Shown in pieces: positions 25,907 to 34,469 of a DNA stretch of 64,000 bases. A program made the translations under genes and the position numbers. Numbering within the stretch: the first letter of the stretch is position 1; the number at the start of each line of letters is the position of its first letter. A model generated the notes under the pieces. That model ran no database searches. It worked only from the letters and a program-made list of their open reading frames with translations, and had not been told where the DNA came from. Location: the NCBI RefSeq assembly GCF_000374025.1, contig NZ_KB893228.1, forward strand, positions 232,823 through 296,822, in the 5' to 3' direction. The stretch comes from Spirosoma panaciterrae DSM 21099. Its GTDB lineage: Bacteria > Bacteroidota > Bacteroidia > Cytophagales > Spirosomataceae.

Positions 25907-27589
25907 ATGCGTATCTGTACTTTTGTTGTACTTAGCCTATTGCTGGTACACCATCTGGCCCATGCCCAGACTCCCCATATCAAAGGCGACATTTATATAT
26001 CAGTCAAAGCCGGAACAGTTAAAGCAAATCTGACGGTTTCGAACCTCCCGAATACGACGAATTACGTTATCCGCCTGAACAGCGGGTTCAATATTCAGGC
26101 ATTTAGAGACAGTACAGACTCGTTTTCGTATGCTGCCCAACGAGCTTATGACCCCGAAAAATCGTATGAAAGTTTTCAATACTGGTTCCCAGCCAAGGAC
26201 AACAAAAGCCGATTTCTGCCCCGACAATTTCGAGTAAGCTATGTTGGCGCGTTTCCAGTTTATGGGGATTCGGTTAAGAAAAGCGACCGGGGCGACTGGA
26301 AGGGAAATATTGCATTTAACGGTAAAACCGTGCGGGCAACCGAGCAGTCGGCCTGGTATCCAATTTTATACGATACACTGGAAGATCGTACGTATCAGAA
26401 TGTTACGTACGATCTGACAATCCACAGCCCGGATGTTCAGTCGATTTACCTGAATGGTGCTCCTCCACAGTCTGGCCAAACGGCTCACTTTAAATCGGAT
26501 CGCCCGTACCCGCTTCTGCTATTCGTTGGTGATTTTGCCTTTAGAAAAGAAAGAAGCACGTATTTGATCAATACGTCTCTTTCGGGTTCACAAGCCGAAG
26601 TACTGGATGGTTGGTTCTCGCGAATCAAAGCCTATTATCAACAGCATTTACAGATTCCGTACGGAGCTGATGTAACGATACTGGCCAGCACACCCATATC
26701 GAAGCGAAACGATTGGATGTTTGTTACGTACCCAACCATTGCCTCGGTGAGTCCAACTGGCTGGCTGAACACGCTTGTCGATGATAAAAAGCAAGCCTTA
26801 TCCGACTCTTCTCTCCTTTCGTTCATAGCCCATGAATTAGGTCATTATTATTTTGGATCTGTCATATCACCCAATTCAACGCTACGCTGGCCTTTTCTGG
26901 AAGGCATGACCGAATACATATCGCTGCAAGTTACACGCGACTTGCTTGGTCAATCCTTTTACGACCGGCAGATTAAGCAATATGTAGGAGCCTGTAAAAA
27001 TCTTACCGATTTTACTCCGCTGAAAAAGATAATCACAACCAGCGAGATAACTGAAACCTACCGTTATCAGTATATTCCTCTGATGCTGACAGCGTTGGAA
27101 CGGCAGATAGGACGAGAACAGATGTGGAAATGGCTTAAAACGATTCTGGTAACCCCCAATCCGACGACAAACTACGCCCTGTTTAGAAGTACGTTATCGC
27201 AAAGTGGAGTCAACGAAAAAACGATTGAGGCTTTTGAAAAAACGTACCTGGAGTCGGACGATGGGTTGCCTGCTTTAATAGCCCAATTCAAACCAACCAG
27301 TTCAGCGTATTATTGCTGGGGAATTGCGAAAGAAGTACCCAAGACTGGCGACACTCGAAAACCGCAGGCATTTTACACCACAATTAAAAGCATAAAATAC
27401 GACGATAAAGAGCTGGGGAAAGTGGCTCAGCAGTATTTTGATTTCGCGAAAAGCCATTGCGCCCCTGCCAACGAAACCTGTACCAGTGACTTCAACTCAT
27501 ACGATAACCTCGAAGACGCACAAAAGGCCCAGGCCAGATGGATAAAAAACCTGTCTGAGAAATATACTGTCAAACAAATCGAATTTTAA
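25907..27589 (+). CDS. Exported M1-like zinc metallopeptidase
   Basis: A 560-residue protein with a signal peptide (cleavage near AHAQ), an N-terminal beta domain of the kind found in M1 peptidases and a zinc site. HELGH in SFIAHELGHYYFG is followed 18 residues later by the third ligand in FLEGMTEY, so HExxH-x18-E is intact. An obvious GxMEN exopeptidase motif is missing, so the specificity may differ from classical aminopeptidases. The C-terminal 120 residues contain several Cys (YYCWG, SHCAPANETC) that could form disulfides in the periplasm. There is no T9SS domain, unlike the other M1 enzyme at 2983-5010. It converges on the binding protein gene with only 14 bases between stops. Confidence 0.85.
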   Translation: MRICTFVVLSLLLVHHLAHAQTPHIKGDIYISVKAGTVKANLTVSNLPNTTNYVIRLNSGFNIQAFRDSTDSFSYAAQRAYDPEKSYESFQYWFPAKDNKSRFLPRQFRVSYVGAFPVYGDSVKKSDRGDWKGNIAFNGKTVRATEQSAWYPILYDTLEDRTYQNVTYDLTIHSPDVQSIYLNGAPPQSGQTAHFKSDRPYPLLLFVGDFAFRKERSTYLINTSLSGSQAEVLDGWFSRIKAYYQQHLQIPYGADVTILASTPISKRNDWMFVTYPTIASVSPTGWLNTLVDDKKQALSDSSLLSFIAHELGHYYFGSVISPNSTLRWPFLEGMTEYISLQVTRDLLGQSFYDRQIKQYVGACKNLTDFTPLKKIITTSEITETYRYQYIPLMLTALERQIGREQMWKWLKTILVTPNPTTNYALFRSTLSQSGVNEKTIEAFEKTYLESDDGLPALIAQFKPTSSAYYCWGIAKEVPKTGDTRKPQAFYTTIKSIKYDDKELGKVAQQYFDFAKSHCAPANETCTSDFNSYDNLEDAQKAQARWIKNLSEKYTVKQIEF

Positions 27590-27603
27590 AACAGGTTCCC
27601 GCT

Positions 27604-28563
27604 TTAAAACCGAATCCCGGCTGTAATGCCTTCCAGAAACTTATTAGTGAACAGGTTGTCGACGTCCATTCGCTGGATGAGTTCACCATTGGAGTCGGTA
27701 AGCATGCGATTGCGAATCATCCAGTTGACGAAGGATAACCAGATGGTACGGTGCATAAAGCCCCACTGCCCTTCCCCATCCAGATAATAACCCGAAACCA
27801 TTTGCTGGCTCTGCTCTATGAAATTACGATTTTTCAGGGTTGGGTGGTTGGCCGTTTTCATCAGAATACGGGCCGCTTCGTCGGGGTTTTTCATAGCGAA
27901 TCTAAACCCCGATGCTGTTGCCTCCAGAAATCGGTGTAGGGCATCGGCATTTTCCCCGGCCCAGTCCTGATGAGCCGTCAGTACAGGGTTATAACCGTAA
28001 GGAATCTCATATTCATCGAACAGAAACTGATTCAGGTCAATGCCATCGATGTCGGCTTTCACCCCCTCCCAGGTCAGCCAGCACCAGGCGGCATCGACCT
28101 CACGGGTTACCAGCGCCCGCCAGATATTCGCCCAGGGCGATTTATGCGCCACAAATTGGCCACGTCCGTCGTCGTTCTGGATTAACTGACGGATTATATC
28201 TTCTTCGTACCGAGCACCATATGACGCATACACTTTGCCATCCAGTTCACGAGGGTGCTCAATACCACTTTCTTTCAAGGTCATAATCGCACTCACATCG
28301 CGGGCCAGTAAGGTAGCCACTGCAATTAGAGGCACTCCATTGGTCTGGTAACTTACTACACTTTCGGAAGGTGTAATGCCGAGCTGGGCTTCCCCCTGGG
28401 CAACGCGCCGGGAAGGTGCTACCTGGTAATTTTCCTGATCGGGGTAAATAAACGATACATCAAGACCAGCCTGCTCGTAAGCGCCTTTAGCAAAGGCTAC
28501 ATAAAAGCCCGTGTGATTGGTATTAGGCGTCCGATCGAGGGCTAAACGAATTTTCGTATTCAT
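27604..28563 (-). CDS. THI5/NMT1-like (SsuA fold) protein without signal peptide
   Basis: A 319-residue protein of the NMT1/THI5-like periplasmic-binding fold. The start RLALDRTPNTNHTGFYVAFAKGAYEQAGLDV is typical of ThiY/SsuA-type pyrimidine or sulfonate binding proteins (shortest core TPNTNHTGFYVA). The ligand pocket region is VDAAWCWLTWEGV. It lacks any signal peptide or lipobox: the chain begins directly with the first beta strand after MNTKI. No ABC permease or ATPase is nearby. So it is either a cytoplasmic protein of this fold, as the yeast thiamine-pyrimidine synthase THI5 is, or a binding protein that lost its export signal. An upstream in-frame start at 28596 adds 11 residues that still do not form a signal peptide. 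Confidence 0.85.
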   Translation of the reverse strand: MNTKIRLALDRTPNTNHTGFYVAFAKGAYEQAGLDVSFIYPDQENYQVAPSRRVAQGEAQLGITPSESVVSYQTNGVPLIAVATLLARDVSAIMTLKESGIEHPRELDGKVYASYGARYEEDIIRQLIQNDDGRGQFVAHKSPWANIWRALVTREVDAAWCWLTWEGVKADIDGIDLNQFLFDEYEIPYGYNPVLTAHQDWAGENADALHRFLEATASGFRFAMKNPDEAARILMKTANHPTLKNRNFIEQSQQMVSGYYLDGEGQWGFMHRTIWLSFVNWMIRNRMLTDSNGELIQRMDVDNLFTNKFLEGITAGIRF

Positions 28564-28704
28564 ACGGCGCGGTAGTGTTACGGCTATGTTAACCATGCAA
28601 CTGACGTAAGGTTTGCAGAAAGCGAGGGCCAGGCAGTTGCGAGGGCCAAAAGTACAACATTAAGACGAATTGAGATATGGTTCGTAACGATTCACCAATG
28701 CCGC

Positions 28705-29478
28705 CTATGTCGTAAAGAGCGACTCCGTTTCCAGGGCTTTTTCGTACTTTTCTTTATCGAAGCGATACAGATAAGGTGACTTATGCGCCCCACCGATTTT
28801 CCGTTCGTCCAGTCGCTTCAGAATTCCATACCCAAGCATACGTTTCTGAAAGTTTCGCCGATCCATTGTCTGTCCCAGAATGGTTTCATACAGCTGCTGC
28901 AAATCGGGCATCGTAAACTTTTCGGGCAGTAGGTTATAGCCAATGGGCTGATAGCTCAATTGCCGTCGGAGTGTTTTCAGAGCGAGGGACACCATTTCGT
29001 TATGATCGAACAGGAGCGCCGGAATCTGCTGAATATCCCACCAACGGCATTCATCAGTAAAAATATCGGGGGTAGGCACCACATTGGCAAACTCGACCAG
29101 GGCATAGTAGCCGACCGATATATCACGGCTGACAACCTGTTTCGCAACGTCTTCGGGGAGCCCTAGTTTGGCCAGTGTTTCGATCTGGCTATAATGCCGA
29201 TACCGATTCACATCGCCAAAGGTGTGAAATTGCTGCAGAAAAATCTCATGCAATCCGGTCCGTTCGCGCAAACTCCGGTGAGCCGCAGCGTCCATGTTTT
29301 CCTGCTTATGGATACGCCCACCGGGCAAACACCAGTCGTCTGTATTTTTCCAGCGTAACAACAGCACCTTAAGTTGTCCATCATGAAAACCAAAGATGAC
29401 ACAGTCGATAGAAACCGATGGCATATGGTTGGCTTTAAAATCGGCCAGTAGCTGCTGCAGCTCATTTTTGCATTCCAT
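28705..29478 (-). CDS. Nudix-fold transcription regulator (NrtR/AraR type)
   Basis: A 257-residue protein with an N-terminal Nudix domain and a C-terminal winged helix (about 165-245, with KFTMPDLQQLYETILGQTMD and RRNFQKRMLGYGILKRL). The Nudix box G54-x5-E60-x7-R68-S69-L-R-E72-R73-T-G75 has Ser for the Glu of RE and Arg for the last Glu of EE, so two metal ligands are lost. That fits a regulator that senses a nucleotide-sugar-like ligand rather than a hydrolase. Related regulators are NrtR, which responds to ADP-ribose and controls NAD synthesis, and AraR of Bacteroides, which responds to arabinose. It is divergent from an isomerase-like gene followed by an ADP-ribosylglycohydrolase-family gene; a palindrome lies in the shared upstream region. 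Confidence 0.9.
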   Translation of the reverse strand: MECKNELQQLLADFKANHMPSVSIDCVIFGFHDGQLKVLLLRWKNTDDWCLPGGRIHKQENMDAAAHRSLRERTGLHEIFLQQFHTFGDVNRYRHYSQIETLAKLGLPEDVAKQVVSRDISVGYYALVEFANVVPTPDIFTDECRWWDIQQIPALLFDHNEMVSLALKTLRRQLSYQPIGYNLLPEKFTMPDLQQLYETILGQTMDRRNFQKRMLGYGILKRLDERKIGGAHKSPYLYRFDKEKYEKALETESLFTT

Positions 29479-29503
29479 AAAGAAAACTTACAAATAAATA
29501 TAG

Positions 29504-29520
29504 TGTGTACTAGATACACA
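29504..29520. promoter_or_regulatory. Palindrome TGTGTA-N5-TACACA, candidate operator
   Basis: Perfect 6-bp arms with a 5-base centre lie 26 bases from the regulator start, between it and the divergent TIM-barrel gene. Size and place suit a dimeric winged-helix regulator controlling itself and perhaps the divergent operon; binding is inference. Confidence 0.55.
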
Positions 29521-29650
29521 TTGAACAAAAATACGTATCATTGTTTCTAAATCACACGTTTGCGATGATACGACTTTTCAGCGTTTGATGTTCCATCAAC
29601 CAGTCGTTCTTTTCAGCGTTTCCTTCGTTAACTGATTCGATCGTATTCCC

Positions 29651-30676
29651 ATGTCTCAGACTCGTCGTCAATTTCTAAGCCAACTTGGTATGGCAGCCGC
29701 CGGAGTAAGCCTTTCATCGGCTCTACCAACCCAAACCTTTGCCGATATGGCGCTCAAAAAATTCTCCTTCGAGATTTCGCTGGCCGAATTCTCCTTCTTT
29801 CCCGAAATCATGTCGGGCAAAATGACGAACCTCGATTTTCCGGCCCGAGCTAAAAACGACTTCGGCATTAATGTGCTGGAATATGTGTCGATGTTTTTCA
29901 ACAACAAACATACCGATCCGGGGTATCTGAAAGACCTCAAACAACGCTGCGACGATCTGGGCATGAAAAATAATCTGATCATGGTAGACGGGGCCAACAT
30001 TGCCGATCTGGATGCCGCCAAACGACAAAAAGCCGTGGAGGATCATTATGCCTGGGTCGATGCGGCTAAATACCTCGGCTGTGCGTCCATTCGGGTAAAT
30101 CTGGGCGATTCGTCCAAAGCCCTAACGGGTACGCCCGACGACCCGGCCGAAGAAGCCGCCAAATCGGCTGCCGACGGCTACCATAAACTGCTCGAATATG
30201 CCGCCAAACAAAACATAAACGTCATCGTGGAAAACCACTTCGGCAACTCCACTGATATTGACTGGCTGGTAGACGTTTTGAAAGCAGTCAATATGCCCAA
30301 CGCAGGTTTACTGCCTGATTTTGGCAATTTCTGTCGCCAGCGTAGTAAACCCGAAACCAACGACATTAAAGGCATTATGGCCACCAAATGCCTGCAGGAA
30401 TACGATCGGTATGAAGGTGTCAAAAAAATGATGCCTTATGCCAAAGGCATCAGTGCCAAAACCCACAAGTTCGACGCCCAGGGCAACGAGACCGAAACCG
30501 ATTTCCGGCGTATGTTCAAGATCATTAAAGAGGCTGGTTTCAAAGGCTACGTAGGTATTGAATACGAAGGGGGCCTTATGAACATGTACAACCAGACAGC
30601 GGGTTATCTGCCCACTACCGACGGCATCAAAGCAACCAAAACCCTGCTCGAACGCGTCCGGACAGAACTGGCTTAG
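29651..30676 (+). CDS. Tat-exported sugar phosphate isomerase/epimerase-like TIM barrel
   Basis: A 341-residue protein of the xylose-isomerase-like TIM barrel family (AP_endonuc_2 group). The N-terminus SQTRRQFLSQLGMAAAGVS is a twin-arginine signal with RR at 5-6, so the folded enzyme is exported. Barrel signatures include INVIVENHFGN, NAGLLPDFGNFC and YVGIEYEGG, which carry the metal-binding Glu, His and Asp expected in this fold. Members in Bacteroidota act on sugars or inositols in carbohydrate-use loci; the substrate here is unknown. It is followed by an ADP-ribosylglycohydrolase-family gene after a gap holding a hairpin, and lies divergent from the Nudix-type regulator. Confidence 0.88.
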   Translation: MSQTRRQFLSQLGMAAAGVSLSSALPTQTFADMALKKFSFEISLAEFSFFPEIMSGKMTNLDFPARAKNDFGINVLEYVSMFFNNKHTDPGYLKDLKQRCDDLGMKNNLIMVDGANIADLDAAKRQKAVEDHYAWVDAAKYLGCASIRVNLGDSSKALTGTPDDPAEEAAKSAADGYHKLLEYAAKQNINVIVENHFGNSTDIDWLVDVLKAVNMPNAGLLPDFGNFCRQRSKPETNDIKGIMATKCLQEYDRYEGVKKMMPYAKGISAKTHKFDAQGNETETDFRRMFKIIKEAGFKGYVGIEYEGGLMNMYNQTAGYLPTTDGIKATKTLLERVRTELA

Positions 30677-30695
30677 GCAATCGATTGTGCCTTGC

Positions 30696-30760
30696 AATGG
30701 GTAATAGATCCTGAATAATGGCTTTCCAGTCTGAGCCTTATTTAGAATCTATTACCCATT
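30696..30760 (+). repeat. Long hairpin between the isomerase and glycohydrolase genes
   Basis: A perfect 14-bp outer stem AATGGGTAATAGAT/ATCTATTACCCATT (30696-30709 with 30747-30760) continues as an imperfect inner stem. It lies 20 bases past the upstream stop and 28 bases before the next start, so it may reduce read-through or protect the upstream message. Confidence 0.65.
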
Positions 30761-30787
30761 ATTCATTCCGCATAGCCAAAGCCTTTT

Positions 30788-32332
30788 ATGAAAACTATTC
30801 TGTTGTCACTTCTGGCCTTTCTACCTGCTGCTACGCCCTCAGCCCCTCTCCCCAAAACCGGAAAGGCAGCGACGGTAACCCTGACAAAAACCGCTCTTCA
30901 GAACAAAATAAAAGGTGGTTGGGCCGGACAGGTCATTGGCTGCACGTTTGGGGGGCCGACCGAATTCCGTTTTACAGGTACCATGATCAACGACTACCAG
31001 CCCATTCCCTGGTACGACGGCTACATCAAGAAGACCATGCTCGAAAACCCGGGGCTGTACGATGATCTGTACATGGACCTGACGTTCGTAGATGTGTTCG
31101 AGAAAAAAGGGCTCGATGCGCCCGTTACCGACCATGCGAATGCCTACGCCCACGCCGATTATATGCTCTGGCATGCTAACCAGGCCGGTCGATACAATAT
31201 CCTGAACGGCATGAAAGCGCCTGAGTCAGGCCATTGGTTGAACAATCCTCATGCCGACGACATCGATTTCCAGATTGAAGCCGACTTTTCGGGCCTGATG
31301 GCTCCGGGTATGCCCAATACGGCTGTTCAGATTGGAGACCCGATCGGCCACATCATGAATTACGGCGATGGCTGGTACGGTGGTGCTTATGTGGGCGCTA
31401 TGTATGCACTGGCCTTTACCTCCAGCGATGTCAATTACGTAGTGAAGGAAGCGTTGAAGGTGATTCCGACCCAAAGTACGTTTTACCAGTGCATTGCCGA
31501 CGTGATCAAATGGCATGAGCAGTTTCCCAACGACTGGAAACGAAACTGGTTCGAAATCCAGCGGAAATGGTCTGATGAGGTCGGTTGCCCGGATGGGGTG
31601 TTTCGGTCGTTCGACATCGACGCCAAGATAAATTCCGCTTACATCGTGCTGGGGCTGCTGTACGGCAAAGGTGATTTTACCAAAACAATGGAAATCAGCA
31701 CACGGGCCGGACAGGATTCCGATTGTAACCCGGCTTCGGCAGGCGGTATTCTGGGAACGATGCTGGGCTACGACAACATTCCGGCGCACTGGAAACAGGG
31801 GCTAAAAGAAGCTGAAGACATCGACTTCAAATACACAACCATGTCGCTGAACGATGTGTATGCCATGAGCCTGAAACATGCCTTACAGGTCATCGAGCGC
31901 AACGGTGGCAAAGTTGCTGGCAATCAGATCACCATTGCCACTCAAACGCCCAAAGCCGTGCGACTGGAGCAATCCTTTCCGGGTCACTATCCTGTACAGG
32001 CACGCGGTATCAACAAAGACATCGACAACGAGTACAGCTTCGATTTCGAGGGTATTGGTTTTGCCCTAAAAGGAGAAGCTAAACCTAAAACAAAAAGCAC
32101 TTGGGAATCAACCAGTTCGTTTGTATTTAATACGGAGTTGTATATTGACGGGCAGAAAGTTGAGTCGGCGAAACTACCAACCGATTTTACCCATCGTCGT
32201 CACGAATTATTCTGGAAATACCAGTTGCCCAAAGGCAAACATACCGTACGGATCAAGGTATTGAACCCTGATGCGGAGCATACGATTCGTATGGGAGACT
32301 TGCTCGTTTATAGCGACAAATCGAATAAATGA
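30788..32332 (+). CDS. Exported ADP-ribosylglycohydrolase family protein
   Basis: A 514-residue protein with a signal peptide (MKTILLSLLAFLPAATPSA) and an all-helical ADP-ribosylglycohydrolase domain (about 30-360). The opening IKGGWAGQVIGCTFGGPTE and the metal motif RAGQDSDCNPASAGGILG with acidic residues for the two-metal site are intact, as is LYDDLYMDLTF. About 385-510 form a beta-rich domain that looks like a carbohydrate-binding or galactose-binding-type sandwich. In Bacteroidota such exported members occur in sugar-use loci and may cleave ribosides or other N-glycosides rather than ADP-ribosyl-arginine. An ADP-ribose-type regulator stands next door, which makes the pairing worth noting. 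The stop overlaps an in-frame ATG of the following gene by four bases. Confidence 0.88.
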   Translation: MKTILLSLLAFLPAATPSAPLPKTGKAATVTLTKTALQNKIKGGWAGQVIGCTFGGPTEFRFTGTMINDYQPIPWYDGYIKKTMLENPGLYDDLYMDLTFVDVFEKKGLDAPVTDHANAYAHADYMLWHANQAGRYNILNGMKAPESGHWLNNPHADDIDFQIEADFSGLMAPGMPNTAVQIGDPIGHIMNYGDGWYGGAYVGAMYALAFTSSDVNYVVKEALKVIPTQSTFYQCIADVIKWHEQFPNDWKRNWFEIQRKWSDEVGCPDGVFRSFDIDAKINSAYIVLGLLYGKGDFTKTMEISTRAGQDSDCNPASAGGILGTMLGYDNIPAHWKQGLKEAEDIDFKYTTMSLNDVYAMSLKHALQVIERNGGKVAGNQITIATQTPKAVRLEQSFPGHYPVQARGINKDIDNEYSFDFEGIGFALKGEAKPKTKSTWESTSSFVFNTELYIDGQKVESAKLPTDFTHRRHELFWKYQLPKGKHTVRIKVLNPDAEHTIRMGDLLVYSDKSNK

Positions 32333-32400
32333 TTCGTTTGATTCGGGCTGGCTGGCCCCGTTTCCATAGAGTCGGTTCAGTTGAAATAAAACAACGCGTT

Positions 32401-33609
32401 ATGCCTGCCTATCGGCTTTACCTGCTTCTGTTGTTTACCCTACCGGCGTTGGCTCAGAAACCCATCCCGCCCGGCTTGCATCCTGATCCGGCTGGAGCCT
32501 TGCAGACGTACCGGGAAAGTCTGGCTCGGCTGCGGCAGGTGCATAAAAACCATCATACCCTTCCCGACCTGAAGTTCTTTTTGTTCGGAATGGGCGACCG
32601 ACTGAAGCTCATATACCGGAATGGCAGGCTGCTCAACGCACTGACTGGCAACATCGAAGAGCAATGGCGGGTGCAGACAGAGCTGATCGTTCCTTCCGAA
32701 TACCTTGTCCAGTTAACCCTATCCGATGAACAGGTCATTCAGATTCGGGAAGACGAAACGGGGGTTTGGATTCTTCAGTCGGGCAAACGTCCACGGTTGA
32801 TTCCCGGCACGCGAAGCACCGTATCCTTACCCCGTTTTGCTGTGCATCAGTATGGCCCTATTTTACGCGTGTTGCATCAGGAGGTGTTGATCAATGTGGT
32901 CAATGGACGACCCGTACCGAATTTTCTGGTCTATATCAAACCCTGGTATCGGGATGCCACCATGATGGCGATGGTCTTAAAAGCAACCGACAATCTGCAT
33001 CTGATCCGCGACTGGATTATGGCTATTCGCGATCCGTTCGATCAAAACAACCAGCGTGAAGCCGACAATCTGGGAGAGGTGCTGTTTCTGGTTTCGCTCG
33101 TAGCCGACAAGAGCCATCCTGTGGTGCCACTAGTGCTGGACTCTGCCCGACAATTCCAGAAAGGAGCTGGAATTCTGGGCAGAACCGACAATGTCGAACA
33201 CCCTGTTTACCAGACTAAGTGGTTCAAATACGGTCTAAAATCGCTTAACCTTCCCGATTCCTACGCTATTCCCCAACAGTACGACAGCTATTCATCCGTT
33301 TTCTGGCTCGACTATAAACGGGACTACGTACCAGCCAGGTCCGCTGATGAAAAACAACCCGACGATAATTTCGCGAATAATCCGTTTTTTGGCTGGGCCG
33401 AAGATCATTTTTACGCTCAGTCTACTGATTCGGCCAAACGGGGACTGGTCGGAACTATTGATTACCCACTCAGTTGGCAACAACGGGACATTGATGCGCA
33501 TTATCCTGGCGAAACAGTGCTGGACCGCGAACTGGTTAAGCAGAAACTGGCGTTTCCCCACGCCTGGCACGCAGCCGAAATGTTTTTGCTCTTGCATGAG
33601 CTTAACTAA
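32401..33609 (+). CDS. Exported protein of unknown function, helical toroid-like
   Basis: A 402-residue protein that I cannot name. Start at 32401 (MPAYRLYLLLLFTLPALAQ) gives a clear signal peptide; an alternative ATG at 32329, overlapping the stop of the previous gene, adds 24 residues and would bury the signal. The central region KPWYRDATMMAMVLKATDNLHLIRDWI and READNLGEVLFLVSL resembles helix pairs of (alpha/alpha)6 glycoside hydrolases or glycogen-debranching-type domains, with acidic residues at the expected mouth; this is inference from pattern only. It is cotranscribed, by spacing, with the ADP-ribosylglycohydrolase-family gene. The stop is followed directly by a strong hairpin shared with the convergent barrel gene. 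Confidence 0.72.
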   Translation: MPAYRLYLLLLFTLPALAQKPIPPGLHPDPAGALQTYRESLARLRQVHKNHHTLPDLKFFLFGMGDRLKLIYRNGRLLNALTGNIEEQWRVQTELIVPSEYLVQLTLSDEQVIQIREDETGVWILQSGKRPRLIPGTRSTVSLPRFAVHQYGPILRVLHQEVLINVVNGRPVPNFLVYIKPWYRDATMMAMVLKATDNLHLIRDWIMAIRDPFDQNNQREADNLGEVLFLVSLVADKSHPVVPLVLDSARQFQKGAGILGRTDNVEHPVYQTKWFKYGLKSLNLPDSYAIPQQYDSYSSVFWLDYKRDYVPARSADEKQPDDNFANNPFFGWAEDHFYAQSTDSAKRGLVGTIDYPLSWQQRDIDAHYPGETVLDRELVKQKLAFPHAWHAAEMFLLLHELN

Positions 33610-33610
33610 C

Positions 33611-33660
33611 GCAGCCCTCTTGTTCGCACGATTAAATCATAGGGCGAACAAGAGGGCTGC
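33611..33660. terminator. Two-way terminator hairpin
   Basis: Perfect 17-bp arms (33611-33627 with 33644-33660, core GCAGCCCTCTTGTTCGC) start one base after a stop codon and lie between convergent genes. Confidence 0.82.
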
Positions 33661-33674
33661 CTGCTTATAGGGCT

Positions 33675-34307
33675 TTACCGTCCTCCAAACCGTAATCCGG
33701 CTTTGATGCTATAATAGGAATTACTACCTGTGAGCGTAAGTCCCGTTGAAGTATTTCGCACACTGGTGTCTCCAATGAAGTTATAGGCGGCTTCCAGATG
33801 AGCAATTCCAAACTTCACGCCCAACCGGGCAATGCCTCCCAGATTGATAGTAGTAGGCAATGGATACGTGGCAATGGTTGTACCGATGGTGTAGGTAGGA
33901 TCGCTGGCCTGAACATAATATAGCCCTACTCCGGTACCAATATAAGGCTTGAGCGAACCCGTTACATTGAAGGTATAATTGGCCGTAGCCACAACCGACA
34001 GCGTGAATTTGGCCAAGGCTGTTTTGTAATAGGTTTTATCGATATACTCAGGGCGCAGAATAAATGCCTGTTCAATCCGGGCACCCAGATCTACATTTTT
34101 GGCAATCTCGTACTGTGGTTCCAGACTGTACACGAACCCCGCTTTACCGAGCGACTTATTGCCCGACAGATCGACAGGCGATGCATAACCAACAGAAGCA
34201 AGCACCTTAAAAGGTTTTGGAGGTCGTGACGACAACAATGCGGTTGCCGTTTGCGCATGAGCAGTATAGGCAATCAGAAGAAGAACAAGTATGAAAAGAT
34301 TACGCAT
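33675..34307 (-). CDS. Outer-membrane beta-barrel protein
   Basis: A 210-residue exported barrel of the OmpW/outer_membrane-beta-brl type. The start at 34307 gives the signal peptide MRNLFILVLLLIAYTAHAQ; a longer frame adds 12 residues before it. Strands such as VLASVGYASPVDLSG, ATANYTFNVTGSLKPYIGTGVGLYYV and IKAGLRFGGR at the C-terminus are typical for eight-stranded barrels, with GIARLGVKFGIAHLEAAYNF as a strand pair. It converges on the exported helical protein and is followed on its 5' side by a sulfatase gene on the same strand. Function is unknown; such proteins often act in membrane stability or small-molecule passage. Confidence 0.82.
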   Translation of the reverse strand: MRNLFILVLLLIAYTAHAQTATALLSSRPPKPFKVLASVGYASPVDLSGNKSLGKAGFVYSLEPQYEIAKNVDLGARIEQAFILRPEYIDKTYYKTALAKFTLSVVATANYTFNVTGSLKPYIGTGVGLYYVQASDPTYTIGTTIATYPLPTTINLGGIARLGVKFGIAHLEAAYNFIGDTSVRNTSTGLTLTGSNSYYSIKAGLRFGGR

Positions 34308-34469
34308 AATGAATTGATTTAATGAAAACCGAACGGGCCACAACGCTTGCTGACCAGCCTCTCAGCCATTCGGTTTTACTTTAAGCTGGCATTCGTTGCA
34401 AATCTATACAACCAAAGTGGCCTTTGCGTTGCAACCCGACATTAAAAAATGCTAATCTGAGCGTTTCAA

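Noticed and set aside
30788..32332. ADP-ribosylation toxin/antitoxin pair
   Set aside because: No ADP-ribosyltransferase is near, and the glycohydrolase-family protein carries a signal peptide, so it would not act on cytoplasmic targets.
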